The position numbers were made by a program, and so were the translations under genes. This document shows positions 9,531-19,748 of a DNA stretch of 64,000 nucleotides, piece after piece. How positions within the stretch are numbered: position 1 is the first letter of the stretch; each line of letters begins with the position of its first letter. This DNA comes from Vibrio mytili (GTDB lineage: Bacteria > Pseudomonadota > Gammaproteobacteria > Enterobacterales > Vibrionaceae): positions 52,217 to 116,216 of the forward strand of contig NZ_JXOK01000022.1 of NCBI RefSeq assembly GCF_000830505.1, in the 5' to 3' direction. The notes beneath the pieces are model-generated. The model ran no database searches, was not told the origin of the DNA, and worked only from the letters and a program-made list of their open reading frames with translations.

Positions 9531-9948
9531 CTAACGGCAGGTTTGCTTCTTTCCAAGCCGACAAACCATTTTTAAGTAGGCTAACGTTTTCAAAGCCTGC
9601 TTTGGCTAGTTGACTTGCGCTTTCTTGAGCAGTTTGCCCTGTTTTGCATACCACAATGATTGGGTCGGATTTATGTTTTTCAAGGCTACTCAAGTTACCC
9701 GTTTTGATATCTGACGGTAAAATGTGAACTGAGTCGGTTATGTGACCTTGTTTAAACTCATCTTTGGTTCGCGTATCGACAACCACACCATTTTCTTTGT
9801 TAATCAGTTGGGTTAGTTGGTTTACGCTGATTTCTTTGTATGCTGCGGTGGCAGATTTTACGATATTCATGATTAATGCGATAAGCACGCCTACCCAAAC
9901 CAAAGATAGAATCATGTTCTGCTGGAAAAATTCAATGTACTCTTGCAT
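9514..9948 (-). CDS. yibN: Membrane-anchored rhodanese-like protein YibN
   Basis: A 144-aa protein with one N-terminal transmembrane helix (residues about 10-32) followed by a rhodanese domain. VVDTRTKDEFKQGHI is the CH2A-like motif, and VVCKTGQTAQES carries the putative catalytic cysteine. Rhodaneses transfer sulfane sulfur; the specific substrate is unknown. It occupies the E. coli position upstream of secB. Its 3' end abuts a tandem repeat derived from its own last codons. Confidence 0.9.
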   Translation of the reverse strand: MQEYIEFFQQNMILSLVWVGVLIALIMNIVKSATAAYKEISVNQLTQLINKENGVVVDTRTKDEFKQGHITDSVHILPSDIKTGNLSSLEKHKSDPIIVVCKTGQTAQESASQLAKAGFENVSLLKNGLSAWKEANLPLVRGKK

Positions 9949-10010
9949 GTCTTGAGCTCTTACACTTTTTGCCGGAAAAATAAAGCAGGAGTATAGCGAG
10001 GTTGAGGCGC

Positions 10011-10169
10011 TTAGGCGAGTGGCTTAAATTGTTCTGACCAATAATTGGGATCTTCACAAACTCTTTTAAACGCGTTTCGCACTTTGTAGACCCTAGGAGC
10101 ATCTAACTTACCTATCGAATTGATTGCTGAAACTGGTTTTTCTTTTACGTATAAATGCGAATAATAGTG
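10011..10169 (-). pseudogene. Orphan C-terminal coding remnant, no start codon
   Basis: A stop-bounded minus-strand frame of 53 codons has no ATG, GTG or TTG but strongly protein-like sequence. It includes VKEKPVSAINSIGKLDAPRV, then YKVRNAFKRVCEDPNYWSEQ, and ends FKPLA. The TGA at 10170-10172 and the low-complexity frame beyond it suggest that the upstream part is lost. I do not recognise the family. It may be the tail of a gene deleted at this locus between yibN and gpmM. Confidence 0.45.
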
Positions 10170-10172
10170 TCA

Positions 10173-10490
10173 GTATAAGAGCTGGTAGCAAAGTAAATCG
10201 CTACCAATTAACGAGGGCAAGGGTGTACAAAGCCCATTGAGAATGACTATGCTTGTTGAACACAGTTTAACGCTATATAACCTCAACGATTTCGTGGTTA
10301 GATGAAAACAAATAAAGGTGAATTTGTATATTGAGTTGTAAGTCAGCAACACTAAATCGCAAACATTATTTGATCTTACCCTACAGTTTTGGTTAAAAAG
10401 TGTAGTAAAATTACGCTAGTTTTGTTTCAAGGTTAGATAGGGCAGCGAGGCCCTACGCCAAAGTTACTTAAATTTGATGAGGTCATCACT
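10173..10490. other. Intergenic region upstream of gpmM, no gene seen
   Basis: An AT-rich stretch before gpmM with no convincing reading frame. The 60-codon minus-strand frame ending at 10170 looks like chance translation. It must hold the gpmM promoter, but I could not assign -35 and -10 boxes with confidence. Confidence 0.4.
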
Positions 10491-12023
10491 ATGTCAGCTA
10501 AGAAGCCATTGGCTCTAGTTATCCTTGACGGTTACGGTTACCGTGAAGACAGCGCAAGTAACGCAATTGCGAATGCAAAAACACCAGTAATGGATTCACT
10601 GATTGCGAACCACCCGAATACACTAATCTCTGCTTCAGGTTTGGATGTAGGCCTTCCTGAAGGTCAAATGGGTAACTCTGAAGTCGGCCACACCAATATT
10701 GGTGCCGGTCGTGTTGTTTACCAAGACCTAACTCGTATTACTAAATCTATCGCTGACGGTGAGTTCTCACAAACGCCAGCGCTTGTTGAAGCCATGGACT
10801 CAGCGATTAATGCGGGTAAAGCGGTTCACATCATGGGGTTAATGTCTCCAGGTGGCGTGCACTCTCATGAAGATCACATCTATGCAGCCGTTGAAATGGC
10901 AGCTGCTCGTGGCGCTGAGAAAATTTACCTTCACTGCTTCCTAGACGGTCGTGATACACCACCACGCAGCGCAGAAAACTCGCTAAAACGTTTTGACGAG
11001 CTGTTTGCTAAGCTAGGTAAAGGCCGTGTTGCCTCTCTCGTTGGTCGTTACTACGCAATGGACCGTGACAATAACTGGGAACGTGTACAAGTCGCTTATG
11101 ATTTGCTGACTCAAGCAAAAGCAGATTTCACTTTTGACTCAGCCGTTGCTGGTCTTGAAGCTGCTTACGCTCGTGAGGAAAACGATGAATTCGTGAAAGC
11201 GACCGCAATCAAATCTGAAGGACAAGAAGACGCAATCATGCAAGACGGTGATGCGGTTATCTTCATGAACTACCGCGCCGACCGTGCTCGTCAAATCACG
11301 CGTGCATTTGTGCCTGATTTCGACGGCTTTGAGCGTGCAGTATTCCCGACGCTTAACTTTGTTATGTTGACGCAGTACGCGGCAGATATCCCGCTGGCAA
11401 CGGCTTTCCCACCTGCATCGTTGGAAAATACTTACGGTGAGTGGTTATCTAAGCAAGGTCAAACTCAGCTACGAATTTCTGAAACAGAGAAATACGCGCA
11501 CGTGACTTTCTTCTTCAACGGTGGTGTTGAGAATGAGTTTGAAGGCGAAGAGCGTCAACTTGTTGCTTCTCCAAAAGTCGCGACTTACGATCTACAACCT
11601 GAAATGAGCTCTCCTGAGCTGACGGAAAAAATGGTTGCAGCGATCAAGTCTGGCAAATACGACACCATCATTTGTAACTACCCGAATGCGGATATGGTGG
11701 GTCACACTGGAGTTTACGAAGCGGCGGAACAAGCAATCGAAGCGCTGGATGAAAGTGTTGGTAAAGTCGTTGAAGCGATCAAGGAAGTGGGTGGTCAACT
11801 ACTGATCACAGCAGACCACGGTAACGCAGAAATGATGGTAGACCCAGAAACGGGTGGTACTCATACTGCACACACTAACTTACCTGTTCCTCTGATTTAT
11901 GTGGGGGATAAAGCAGTTGAGTTTAAAGAAGGCGGTAAGCTTTCTGACCTAGCGCCAACGATGCTTGCATTGTCTGGTCTAGAAATTCCTGCAGAAATGT
12001 CTGGTGATATTCTTTTTAAATAA
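10491..12023 (+). CDS. gpmM: 2,3-bisphosphoglycerate-independent phosphoglycerate mutase
   Basis: This manganese enzyme interconverts 3- and 2-phosphoglycerate in glycolysis and gluconeogenesis. The 510-aa protein has the metal-binding [11 protein letters not shown] start, [10 protein letters not shown] with the phosphorylated serine (about residue 63), [11 protein letters not shown], and the C-terminal alkaline-phosphatase-like ADHGNAEMM and [12 protein letters not shown]. Length is typical. It is divergent from the yibN-secB-gpsA-cysE-envC group and ends in a strong terminator. Confidence 0.98.
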   Translation: MSAKKPLALVILDGYGYREDSASNAIANAKTPVMDSLIANHPNTLISASGLDVGLPEGQMGNSEVGHTNIGAGRVVYQDLTRITKSIADGEFSQTPALVEAMDSAINAGKAVHIMGLMSPGGVHSHEDHIYAAVEMAAARGAEKIYLHCFLDGRDTPPRSAENSLKRFDELFAKLGKGRVASLVGRYYAMDRDNNWERVQVAYDLLTQAKADFTFDSAVAGLEAAYAREENDEFVKATAIKSEGQEDAIMQDGDAVIFMNYRADRARQITRAFVPDFDGFERAVFPTLNFVMLTQYAADIPLATAFPPASLENTYGEWLSKQGQTQLRISETEKYAHVTFFFNGGVENEFEGEERQLVASPKVATYDLQPEMSSPELTEKMVAAIKSGKYDTIICNYPNADMVGHTGVYEAAEQAIEALDESVGKVVEAIKEVGGQLLITADHGNAEMMVDPETGGTHTAHTNLPVPLIYVGDKAVEFKEGGKLSDLAPTMLALSGLEIPAEMSGDILFK

Positions 12024-12071
12024 GAGTTTAGGTAACTATTACTTAAATCATTAAAAGAGTTCTTAAATGAC

Positions 12072-12103
12072 AAAGCCCGAGTTATCGCAACTCGGGCTTT
12101 TCT
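12072..12103 (+). terminator. Rho-independent terminator after gpmM
   Basis: A perfect 12-base stem, AAAGCCCGAGTT with AACTCGGGCTTT, has a five-base loop and is followed by T-rich sequence. It lies about 50 bases past the gpmM stop. Confidence 0.92.
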
Positions 12104-12157
12104 TTAGCATCAAACTACATAGCGTTCATGCCCATCTTGCGATGAAGAGAGGTGGGC

Positions 12158-13044
12158 TTAATGTACCAAAATTCCTGCTCCAAGAACCGCAAGTGCTGCT
12201 CCTAACCAAGCATATCGATTGGGTCTGCGTTTGGTATAAACCCACAAAAGTGGCAACAACATAATCGGTGTGGTTGAAGATAACAGCGCGACCATACCCA
12301 CATTTCCTTCTTGCAGGGCGTATAAAATAAGTGTCATTCCTACTGCCATCGCGAGAAAGCCATTTAGGGCGGTAATGCCAAACACTCTCCAAGTAATCTG
12401 CTGAGTGGCTTTGGCGACCTTTACTCCGATTAAAAGCAACACGCAGTGCGCCGTAAATGCACTGATCATACGAATCGCAGAAGCTGCAATTGGGTCCACA
12501 CTGGTTTGCATGACGGGTTTGGCAAGAATACCACCAAGTGCTTGGCACAATGCTGCGGTGAGGCCGAGTCCGATACCCACCCAGATATTACCTTTGACGT
12601 CTTCGAGTACGTTGTGTGTTTGACCTCGTCGACCAAAGAAGATCGCCATTACGACACCGCTGAACACCAATGCAGAGCCAAGCAGTTCTATGGTGGTCAT
12701 GCTTTCACTAAACAAGAAGTAACCTAACACCGTCGAGAACACAGCATGGCAAGAGAAAAGTAATCCTGCTTGTCTTGGTCCCATGCGGTTCATGCATGCA
12801 AACAGCGCGGTATCGCCAATGAAAATACCAATCAATCCAGACGCCATCATTGGGGGGATGTGTTCTGCTGACACACTTAACCAACCTCCGGTTAACCAAG
12901 CCATCGTGGTGAGAATGACCGAGGTACATCCATGCGCCAGCGGCTATAAGAAAAAGCGCCGAGGTGCTGCGCGGGGATAACAGAAATTAAACTGGAGATC
13001 GCCCACAAAAAAGCGGCACAGAGTGCAAGCCATTCATAACCCAT
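12158..13044 (-). pseudogene. EamA/DMT-family transporter, frameshifted near 12930
   Basis: A drug/metabolite-transporter-type permease with about ten hydrophobic helices in two EamA repeats. The N-terminal part from ATG 13044 (MGYEWLALCAAFLWAISSLI) reads in one frame to about 12930 and then hits a stop. The remainder (VILTTMAWLTGGW onward, including MGPRQAGLLF) continues in another frame. Adding one base around 12929-12930, within RWRM-[x]-CTSVILTT, restores a normal 295-aa protein. The substrate is unknown. It may be a true pseudogene, but five other one-base breaks in the window favour a sequencing deletion. Confidence 0.85.
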
Positions 13045-13131
13045 GAGTGATGAGAATCCGTTGATACGATAGGAAGGCGGATAATATGCACGAAATTGTA
13101 TTGATGTAAAAGTACCAAGTCTTTAAGGAAC

Positions 13132-13163
13132 AATAAAAAGCAGCTCGTCAAAGAGCTGCTTGC
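13132..13163 (-). terminator. Terminator after the SLC13-family symporter gene
   Basis: On the minus strand AAGCAGCTC and GAGCTGCTT form a nine-base stem around a six-base loop, followed by TTTATTG. It is placed just past the stop at 13182. Confidence 0.85.
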
Positions 13164-13181
13164 GAGGAAAAGCCTTATGGA

Positions 13182-14597
13182 TTACACCAACACAATGACG
13201 GCACCATAGACAATAAATAAGCCTATCAAGCCCAGAATGAGCCCCACTTTCGCCATATCTTTGCTTTCGATTAAACCAGTTGAGTAGGCCAATGAATTTG
13301 GTGGGGTAGACACGGGGAGAATCATCCCCAATGACGCGGAGAAGGCGACCACGACCAATAAGCCTTGCAGTCCTCCTATTTCCACTAAACTTGGCATTGA
13401 GACACCAATGGCCGCGGCGATTGGCATCAATAAGTTAGCGGTTGCAGTATTGGACATAAAGTTAGCCATCAACCAGCAAACGACGGAAATGGCCACGACA
13501 ACTGCAAAGGGTGAGAGCGATTGGTAGTCAATCGCATGAGCTAAGGCTTCGGCGAGTCCTGTTTTGTCTAAGGCAATACCAATCGCAATACCACCAGCCA
13601 CCAGCCACAATACATCCCAATTGATCAGCTTTAGCTCTTCTTTGCCCATAATGCCCGTTAAGGTAAATACCGCGAGTGGAATTATCGCGACAACGTAGGT
13701 ATTCATCCCATGAACTTGAGTGGTCATCCAGAGCAGGATTGTCATTGCGAAGGTTACATAGACCACAATAGCACGCCAGTTTCGCTGAAAAGTACCATCT
13801 AGCTTGAGCTTCATTTCTGACTCGTTGGAAGGGAATAGCTTTTGCAATAAGAACCAAGCAATGGTCAGTTGTATCAGTACGAAAGGCAACCCCATCATCA
13901 TCCATGAAAGGAAGTCGATGCTGTTTTCACCTGTTAAGTATTGCAGTGCAATTGCGTTTGGTGGTGTGCCAATTGGTGTGGCTATCCCGCCAGTATTGGC
14001 TGCTATCGGAATACATAAAACGAGCGCCTTGATGCCTAAATCTCCTTTTGGCGCAGAAGCCACAATCGGTCCTAGTAGTGCCAACATCATTACCGTGGTC
14101 GCGGTATTGGACATAAACATAGAGAACACCGCTGTGATCAACATCAGTCCCAGCATGATGAACTTAGGTTGAGTACCAAAGGGTCTAAGCAGTACGCGCG
14201 CTAGATTGTTATCCAGCTCATATTTTGATGCCGCAATCGCTAAGGCAAAGCCACCCATAAACAAAATAATAATGGGCGAGGAAAAAGCGGAAAAAATATC
14301 GGTATAAGGGATCAACTCACCAAGACTATGGCCTAAAGGTGGTGCTCGAAATAGGTGTAGCCCTTTATCCGAGATCATAATCAGCTCAAGGGCGATGATC
14401 AGAATGGAAGTGGCAAAAACAGGAACCGGCTCTAATACCCAAAGTAGTGCCGCGAGAAGGAAGATCGCCAACAGACGATGTTGAATTAAAGTGAGTTCGG
14501 CAATGGGTATCGCATCTATCGGCATCCATAAAACACCGAGCGGAATTAAAAAACATATCAGCAGTTTTACCAGCATACTCGTACTCATCTTTGCCAT
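13182..14597 (-). CDS. SLC13/DASS family sodium-coupled anion symporter
   Basis: A 471-aa inner-membrane transporter with about eleven hydrophobic segments. Both SNT signature loops of the divalent anion:Na+ symporter family are present (MSNTATTVMMLALLG and FMSNTATANLLMPI), as is GGIATPIGTPPNAIAL. In VcINDY of V. cholerae these loops bind Na+ and dicarboxylate, so a C4-dicarboxylate or citrate-like substrate is likely but not proven. ATG 14597, with AAGGGG six bases upstream, is preferred to the TTG at 14612. It is monocistronic, with a terminator on each side. Confidence 0.9.
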   Translation of the reverse strand: MAKMSTSMLVKLLICFLIPLGVLWMPIDAIPIAELTLIQHRLLAIFLLAALLWVLEPVPVFATSILIIALELIMISDKGLHLFRAPPLGHSLGELIPYTDIFSAFSSPIIILFMGGFALAIAASKYELDNNLARVLLRPFGTQPKFIMLGLMLITAVFSMFMSNTATTVMMLALLGPIVASAPKGDLGIKALVLCIPIAANTGGIATPIGTPPNAIALQYLTGENSIDFLSWMMMGLPFVLIQLTIAWFLLQKLFPSNESEMKLKLDGTFQRNWRAIVVYVTFAMTILLWMTTQVHGMNTYVVAIIPLAVFTLTGIMGKEELKLINWDVLWLVAGGIAIGIALDKTGLAEALAHAIDYQSLSPFAVVVAISVVCWLMANFMSNTATANLLMPIAAAIGVSMPSLVEIGGLQGLLVVVAFSASLGMILPVSTPPNSLAYSTGLIESKDMAKVGLILGLIGLFIVYGAVIVLV

Positions 14598-14721
14598 TCG
14601 TCGCCCCTTCAAGCATTCACTTCTGGTTGCAGAATAATGGAACCTGGTTTTAGCTACTTAGACGCAAGTATGAGTTTGAGCAACTGAATATGAATTTCGA
14701 ACTGAGTTTTGCTTATTATCA

Positions 14722-14752
14722 ATAAAAAGCCCCCGCATAATAAGCGGGGGCC
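14722..14752 (-). terminator. Terminator after psd
   Basis: GCCCCCGC and GCGGGGGC form a strong GC stem around a seven-base loop. On the minus strand it runs into CTTTTTATTG, about 30 bases past the psd stop. Confidence 0.92.
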
Positions 14753-14780
14753 CGGGAGCTGAATTGATTTATGTTCAAGT

Positions 14781-15638
14781 TTAATGCTGGTGAGCGTAAG
14801 GCGTTCCCATCACTGTAGGCTTACCATTCTCCATGCTTTCATCGAACGAGATAGCATTTTTCGCGAACAGGTTGATAACGGTAGAGCCAAGCTTGAAACG
14901 GCCCATCTCTTCGCCCTTCTTCAAGATAACCGCCTTGTTACCTTCAGCAGGGTAATCCCATTTATGGATGGTGTTGCCACGCGGTGGTGTGATGGTACCT
15001 GCCCAAACTTGTTCAATACTGCCAACGATGGTCGCACCGACGAGTACTTGTGCCATCGGGCCAAATTCTGTATCGAAGATACAAACCACGCGTTCATTCC
15101 GCGCAAATAAGTTTGGTACATTTTCCGCGGTTAGCGGGTTTACTGAGAACAAATCGCCCGGTACATATATCATCTGGCGTAATGTGCCGTCACATGGCAT
15201 ATGAACTCGGTGGTAATCTCGAGGAGACAGGTAAAGGGTTGCAAAGGTACCCTCTGTAAACTCTTCAGCGAGATTTTTGTCCCCACCAAGCAGCTCTTGA
15301 GCGGAAAAGTAATGTCCTTTGGCTTGGATCAATTGACCATCTGTAATCGGACCAAATTGACTGACACAAGCATCTGCAGGGTGAGTGATTACTGCTTGGT
15401 CTTCAGTAATTGGGCGTGCGCCTTCTTTTAACTCACGAACAAAAAACTCATTGAACGTTTTAAAGTGCGCCGGATCAGAATGCTTTGCCTCATCCATGTT
15501 TACATTGTAATGCTTGATAAACCAGCGAATAACGGCGGTGGTTAGACTACCAGCCTTTGCTGACGCCAGCTTGCCCATTAGGCGAGTTAGGCCATGTTGT
15601 GGGATCCAGTACTGTAGTCCAACTTTGATTTTGTCCAT
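14781..15638 (-). CDS. psd: Phosphatidylserine decarboxylase proenzyme
   Basis: Psd makes phosphatidylethanolamine from phosphatidylserine at the inner membrane. The 285-aa proenzyme carries [11 protein letters not shown]; its LGST motif self-cleaves before the serine to form the pyruvoyl group. The conserved [10 protein letters not shown] and [11 protein letters not shown] stretches are present. It follows rsgA on the same strand, as in E. coli, separated by about 115 bases. Confidence 0.97.
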   Translation of the reverse strand: MDKIKVGLQYWIPQHGLTRLMGKLASAKAGSLTTAVIRWFIKHYNVNMDEAKHSDPAHFKTFNEFFVRELKEGARPITEDQAVITHPADACVSQFGPITDGQLIQAKGHYFSAQELLGGDKNLAEEFTEGTFATLYLSPRDYHRVHMPCDGTLRQMIYVPGDLFSVNPLTAENVPNLFARNERVVCIFDTEFGPMAQVLVGATIVGSIEQVWAGTITPPRGNTIHKWDYPAEGNKAVILKKGEEMGRFKLGSTVINLFAKNAISFDESMENGKPTVMGTPYAHQH

Positions 15639-15754
15639 CTTAAATTCCGATACTTCTGTTAGGTTCTCGCTTTAGGGCGCGTGATGTTACTGAAATTCAA
15701 TTTAATTGTCAGTATCTAGTGAGGGATTTTTACACAGTTTTCGCGTTAATCCGA

Positions 15755-16818
15755 CTATAAGTCTGCCTTCTTGTTACGTGAGTACTGTCGATTGGCTTTA
15801 TTTTCTACCATGCTTTCAAGAATACGATGGTAGTTTTCAAAACGAACCTCACTAATTTCACCTTTTTCTACTGCCTCACGAAGCAGACACCCAGGGTCGT
15901 CATCGTGCTTACAATCACGGAACTTACAGCCGCCCAAATAAGGTCGAAATTCAACAAATGCTTTGGTCACTTCTTCTGCTTCTAGATGCCATAAGCCAAA
16001 TTCACGAACTCCTGGAGAATCGATAAGATCGCCACCAGTTGGAATATGATACAAGCGTGCAGCCGTAGTGGTGTGTTGACCCAATCCAGAGTTCTCCGAA
16101 ACTTCACCTTCTTCAACTTCGTGTTCAAGCTCTGGCATTAACGCGTTAACCAAACTGGATTTACCCACACCAGATTGACCGACAAAAATATTGATACGAT
16201 CACGCAGTAACGCTTCTAGTTCAACGATGCCTTCTCCGGATTGTTTGCTCACAAGCAGCACTTTATAGCCAATACGTTGGTACTCTTTAAGCCACTCTTC
16301 ATACTTGGCTCGGTCGTCAGCTTCTAATAGGTCGACTTTATTCAGAACCAGTAACGGAGCAATGTTGAGTGTTTCTGCTGCGACGAGATAACGGTCAATA
16401 ATATTGAGAGAAAGCTCGGGTAAAACAGAAGAAACAATCACCATTTGGTCAATGTTTGCTGCAACCGGTTTTAAACCATCGTAATAGTCCGGACGAGTGA
16501 GCATTGAAGTGCGTGGCTCCACGCTTCAACCACGCCAGAAATGCCTGCCATAGATTCTAAGCCTTCACGCCACAGCACTTTATCACCGGAGACCAACGAT
16601 TCTATACCGCGACGAAGATTACAGCGCTGAACATTTCCTGTTTCCAAATCTTCTATGTCTGCATGCTGACCAAAACGAGTGATGACTAAGCCCTGTTTAC
16701 TTGAGCCCAGCATATTCTCATCCCATTGGATCGCGTCTTCTTGCTTTTTCAAACGCTTTTGTTGGTTGTTGCGTACGCGTCGCACCTGACCTTTGGTTAA
16801 TTTTTTCTTTTTAGCCAC
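15755..16818 (-). pseudogene. rsgA: Ribosome small subunit-dependent GTPase RsgA, frameshifted near 16522
   Basis: RsgA is a circularly permuted GTPase that acts late in 30S maturation. From GTG 16818 (AKKKKLTKGQVRRVRNNQQ) the OB domain reads to ISGVVEA, then shifts frame. The rest ([13 protein letters not shown] onward) has G4 LNKVDLLE, G1 [10 protein letters not shown]3 DSPGVREFG and a C-terminal zinc site with cysteines and histidine in [14 protein letters not shown]. Restoring one G in GAAGCG[G]TGGAG gives a 354-aa protein of family size. RsgA is widely conserved, so a sequencing deletion is more likely than gene loss. Confidence 0.93.
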
Positions 16819-16947
16819 AATTATGTACTTAGTGTGAATGTATTCATGTGCTTGATACACGATATGCCCCCATAGAGTCGGTATCGTGTTTCAAGTATTT
16901 TGATGTATAGTACCTTTTTTATCGATAAACAAATAGGCGGCATAACC

Positions 16948-17493
16948 ATGTCCTTGAGCGATCAAAACCTAATCTGGGTAGATTTAGAGATGACAGGACT
17001 TGATCCTGAAACGCACAAAATTATCGAAATTGCTTCTATTGTCACTGATAGCGAGTTGAATATTTTGGCTGAAGGGCCTGTGTTAGCGATTCATCAATCG
17101 GATGACGAACTCGCCAAAATGGATGACTGGTGTACGAATACGCACACGGCAAGCGGGTTGGTAGAGCGAGTTCGAAATAGCCAAGTTTCTGAACAAAATG
17201 CCGTAGCTCAAACTATTGCTTTCTTAGAAAAGTGGGTGCCCAAAGGGGTTTCTCCAATTTGCGGTAATAGTATTGGTCAAGATCGCCGTTTTTTATATAA
17301 ATACATGCCAGAACTAGAGGAGTACTTTCACTACCGTTATTTGGATGTAAGTACTCTGAAGGAGTTAACTCGTCGTTGGCAACCTGACGTATTAGAAGGG
17401 TTTTCTAAGCAAGGCACACATCTGGCTTTGGATGATATTCGTGAATCTATTGCGGAGCTGAAGTATTACCGTGAAACGATCTTCAAGATTTAG
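16948..17493 (+). CDS. orn: Oligoribonuclease
   Basis: Orn is the DEDD-family 3'-5' exonuclease that degrades di- to pentaribonucleotides, including pGpG from c-di-GMP turnover. Exo I is visible as [10 protein letters not shown]. The C-terminal [13 protein letters not shown] has the catalytic His and Asp. The 181-aa form starts at ATG 16948 (SLSDQNLIW); the in-frame ATG at 16900 would add 16 unconserved residues. It is divergent from rsgA, as in E. coli. Confidence 0.96.
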   Translation: MSLSDQNLIWVDLEMTGLDPETHKIIEIASIVTDSELNILAEGPVLAIHQSDDELAKMDDWCTNTHTASGLVERVRNSQVSEQNAVAQTIAFLEKWVPKGVSPICGNSIGQDRRFLYKYMPELEEYFHYRYLDVSTLKELTRRWQPDVLEGFSKQGTHLALDDIRESIAELKYYRETIFKI

Positions 17494-17588
17494 TGTATAA
17501 GCTCTGTACTAGGCTGTGGCTATTTATGCTTGTTTTGATTGCTTTTTCGTCGTTTAGAAAAAAAATGATATTTTTTTTCAGGAAGGAC

Positions 17589-17616
17589 TTGCATCACAAA
17601 AAAATGCTCTTATAAT
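17589..17616 (+). promoter_or_regulatory. Sigma-70 promoter of the tRNA array
   Basis: TTGCAT (17589-17594) and a perfect TATAAT (17611-17616) are separated by 16 bases. They are followed by a GC-rich discriminator (TCGCAGCCC), the hallmark of stringently controlled stable-RNA promoters. The first tRNA begins 33 bases after the -10 box. Confidence 0.8.
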
Positions 17617-17648
17617 TCGCAGCCCTAAACAGCAGAAACGTTGTTGAT

Positions 17649-17724
17649 GCGACACTAGCTCAGTTGGTAGAGCGCAACCTTGCCAAGGTTGAGGTCACGA
17701 GTTCGAACCTCGTGTGTCGCTCCA
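17649..17724 (+). tRNA. tRNA-Gly(GCC), copy 1
   Basis: A 76-base cloverleaf: acceptor GCGACAC/GTGTCGC, D stem GCTC/GAGC, anticodon stem CAACC/GGTTG with loop TTGCCAA (anticodon GCC), T arm ACGAG-TTCGAAC-CTCGT and an encoded CCA. It is the first member of the array. Confidence 0.98.
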
Positions 17725-17780
17725 CTTTCTTTTGATTGTGGATAGAGCTTTCATCGTGCTTAACGATGACACAATACGGA

Positions 17781-17857
<77 letters not shown>

Positions 17858-17887
17858 AATTTAATTAATAGCGTTTGCTGTTAATAT

Positions 17888-17963
17888 GCGACACTAGCTC
17901 AGTTGGTAGAGCGCAACCTTGCCAAGGTTGAGGTCACGAGTTCGAACCTCGTGTGTCGCTCCA
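17888..17963 (+). tRNA. tRNA-Gly(GCC), copy 2
   Basis: Sequence appears identical to the copy at 17649-17724, including the encoded CCA. It follows an fMet copy with the same 30-base spacer used elsewhere in the array. Confidence 0.98.
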
Positions 17964-18012
17964 AATTATTTTCGTTGGAAGTATGGTTATTCTCGTATTT
18001 CGAGCGTAGAAT

Positions 18013-18098
18013 TCGATACCCGCTCAGTGTTTAGAGCGCAACCTTATCAAGGTTGAGGTCACCATTTTTATGAATTGGGAGCCTAGTGTGTCATTCCA
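18013..18098 (+). pseudogene. Decayed tRNA-Gly unit 1
   Basis: Aligns with tRNA-Gly: TCGATAC acceptor remnant, CGCTCAG..TAGAGCGC D-arm remnant and an intact anticodon stem CAACC/GGTTG. The anticodon is changed to ATC (loop TTATCAA). The 5' half of the T arm is replaced by about ten extra bases, and the acceptor 3' strand is mutated (GTGTCAT). It ends in CCA. Unlikely to be functional. Confidence 0.75.
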
Positions 18099-18154
18099 CT
18101 TTCTTTTGATTGTGGATAAAGCTTTCATCGTGCTTAACGATGACACAATACGGA

Positions 18155-18231
<77 letters not shown>

Positions 18232-18261
18232 AATTCAATTAATAGCGTTTGCTGTTAATAT

Positions 18262-18337
18262 GCGACACTAGCTCAGTTGGTAGAGCGCAACCTTGCCAAG
18301 GTTGAGGTCACGAGTTCGAACCTCGTGTGTCGCTCCA
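18262..18337 (+). tRNA. tRNA-Gly(GCC), copy 3
   Basis: Same 76-base Gly(GCC) gene with encoded CCA, 30 bases after fMet copy 2. Confidence 0.98.
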
Positions 18338-18380
18338 AAATTTATAAGCGCTCATCATGCTTTGAATGATGAAACACGGA

Positions 18381-18457
<77 letters not shown>

Positions 18458-18487
18458 AATTTAATTAATAGCGTTTGCTGTTAATAT

Positions 18488-18563
18488 GCGACACTAGCTC
18501 AGTTGGTAGAGCGCAACCTTGCCAAGGTTGAGGTCACGAGTTCGAACCTCGTGTGTCGCTCCA
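18488..18563 (+). tRNA. tRNA-Gly(GCC), copy 4
   Basis: Same 76-base Gly(GCC) gene with encoded CCA. It is followed by the spacer that leads into decayed unit 2. Confidence 0.98.
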
Positions 18564-18610
18564 AATTTCTCGTTGGAAGTAGGATTCTTATCGTACTTCG
18601 AGTGAAGAGT

Positions 18611-18700
18611 TCGACACCCGCTCATTTATCGAGCGCAACCTTACCAAGGTTGAGGTCACGCCTTTTTGTTTATGAATAGGGAACCTCGTGTGTCGCTCCA
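18611..18700 (+). pseudogene. Decayed tRNA-Gly unit 2
   Basis: It retains six of seven acceptor pairs (TCGACAC with GTGTCGC), a D stem GCTC/GAGC, anticodon stem CAACC/GGTTG and CCA. The anticodon is ACC (loop TTACCAA), and the T arm is replaced by a longer AT-rich insert (CGCCTTTTTGTTTATGAATA). The normal T loop TTCGAAC is absent, so it should not fold as a standard tRNA. Confidence 0.78.
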
Positions 18701-18743
18701 AAATTTATAAGCGCTCATCATGCTTTGAATGATGAAATACGGA

Positions 18744-18820
<77 letters not shown>

Positions 18821-18850
18821 AATTCAATTAATAGCATTCGCTATTATTAT

Positions 18851-18926
18851 GCGACACTAGCTCAGTTGGTAGAGCGCAACCTTGCCAAGGTTGAGGTCAC
18901 GAGTTCGAACCTCGTGTGTCGCTCCA
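18851..18926 (+). tRNA. tRNA-Gly(GCC), copy 5
   Basis: Same 76-base Gly(GCC) gene with encoded CCA; the last intact tRNA of the array. Confidence 0.98.
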
Positions 18927-18975
18927 AATTTTTCGTTGGAAGTAGGATTCTTATTGTATTTCGAGCGTAAAAAAT

Positions 18976-19065
18976 CTGACACCCACTCAGTAGTTAGAGT
19001 GCAACCTTACCAAGGTTGAGGTCACGCCTTTTTGTTTATGGATAGGGACCTCGCGTGTCGCTCCA
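18976..19065 (+). pseudogene. Decayed tRNA-Gly unit 3
   Basis: The same decayed type as 18611-18700: anticodon ACC, the same T-arm insert (CGCCTTTTTGTTTATGGATA), degraded acceptor 5' strand (CTGACAC) and encoded CCA. Fainter echoes of the array continue to about 19190, including ATTGCGACACT and CTACACTAGCTC. Confidence 0.75.
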
Positions 19066-19199
19066 CTTTTTCTTAAGTGGAAAGTATAGTTTTCATTGTG
19101 TTTAACAATGACATTGCGACACTTTCTCTACAAGTAAAGTAATAGCTACCATTGTGTTAAACAGTGATACGCTACACTAGCTCTATTTTCCGATTAAAT

Positions 19200-19748
19200 T
19201 AGAAAATAAGTGCTCTCATCGCTCTTTTCATAATGCTGCGAAGCATGAACCCCCAAAATTATCCGTATTATATGATGTCAGGCGCTGTGCATTACGCGTA
19301 CGGCAGAATATGAAGTGGATGAATCATACTATCCAGCATTCTCTGAGTGTTTTATCTTACTTTAATTAACAGAGTTATCCACATACGGCGTTCTGTGGAT
19401 AAGTTAGTTGATAAAGTGTTTTTAGGTTGGCTTTTTTAGTAAGTAAAGAAAGATCTTTGATTCTTTATTTTTTTGCTATAGTGATGTTTTTAGCTTTAAG
19501 TTATTGTTTTGTATGGATGAGGTGGTTTTTTTTGTGGATCGACTTGACTAACTTACGATCATTACATCGCATTTTTTTGATCCTAGTCATTTATTCAAAT
19601 TGTGTTTAACTTTTTTCTTCAGTTCACTTTCAACTTGATTTCAAATTTTTTTCCACATTACTAATTTGAGAACGAGGTCATGAAATTTTCATGAAAAACG
19701 GATTGATTATGAAAACATGCTGTCAATCTCTTGCATATAGACTGCACG
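19200..19748. other. Candidate datA-like DnaA-binding locus
   Basis: A 550-base AT-rich gap lies between the tRNA-Gly array and queG, the position of the E. coli datA locus (orn-glyVXY-datA-queG). Two perfect DnaA boxes face each other: TTATCCACA at 19375-19383 and TGTGGATAA at 19394-19402. Weaker boxes are TGTGCATTA (19286), TGTGTTTAA (19601) and TTTTCCACA (19649). An IHF-like site with one mismatch lies at 19696-19708. A 60-codon frame at 19427-19609 looks like chance translation. E. coli datA promotes DnaA-ATP hydrolysis; function here is inferred from position and boxes only. Confidence 0.55.
19375..19402. promoter_or_regulatory. Inverted pair of perfect DnaA boxes
   Basis: TTATCCACA (19375-19383) and its inverse TGTGGATAA (19394-19402) are separated by ten bases. 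Both match the strongest R-type DnaA box exactly. A third perfect copy, TGTGGATAA, lies inside the tRNA array at 18111-18119. Confidence 0.85.

Noticed and set aside
10170..10352. 60-codon minus-strand frame upstream of gpmM
   Set aside because: Low-complexity translation, no ribosome binding site, and it ends at the stop preceding the protein-like fragment.
19375..19402. Chromosome origin (oriC)
   Set aside because: Too few DnaA boxes, and no gidA/mioC or rpmH/dnaA context; the position instead matches datA.
19427..19609. 60-codon plus-strand frame in the datA-like gap
   Set aside because: Hydrophobic, Phe/Leu/Ile-rich chance translation of AT-rich DNA, with no convincing ribosome binding site.
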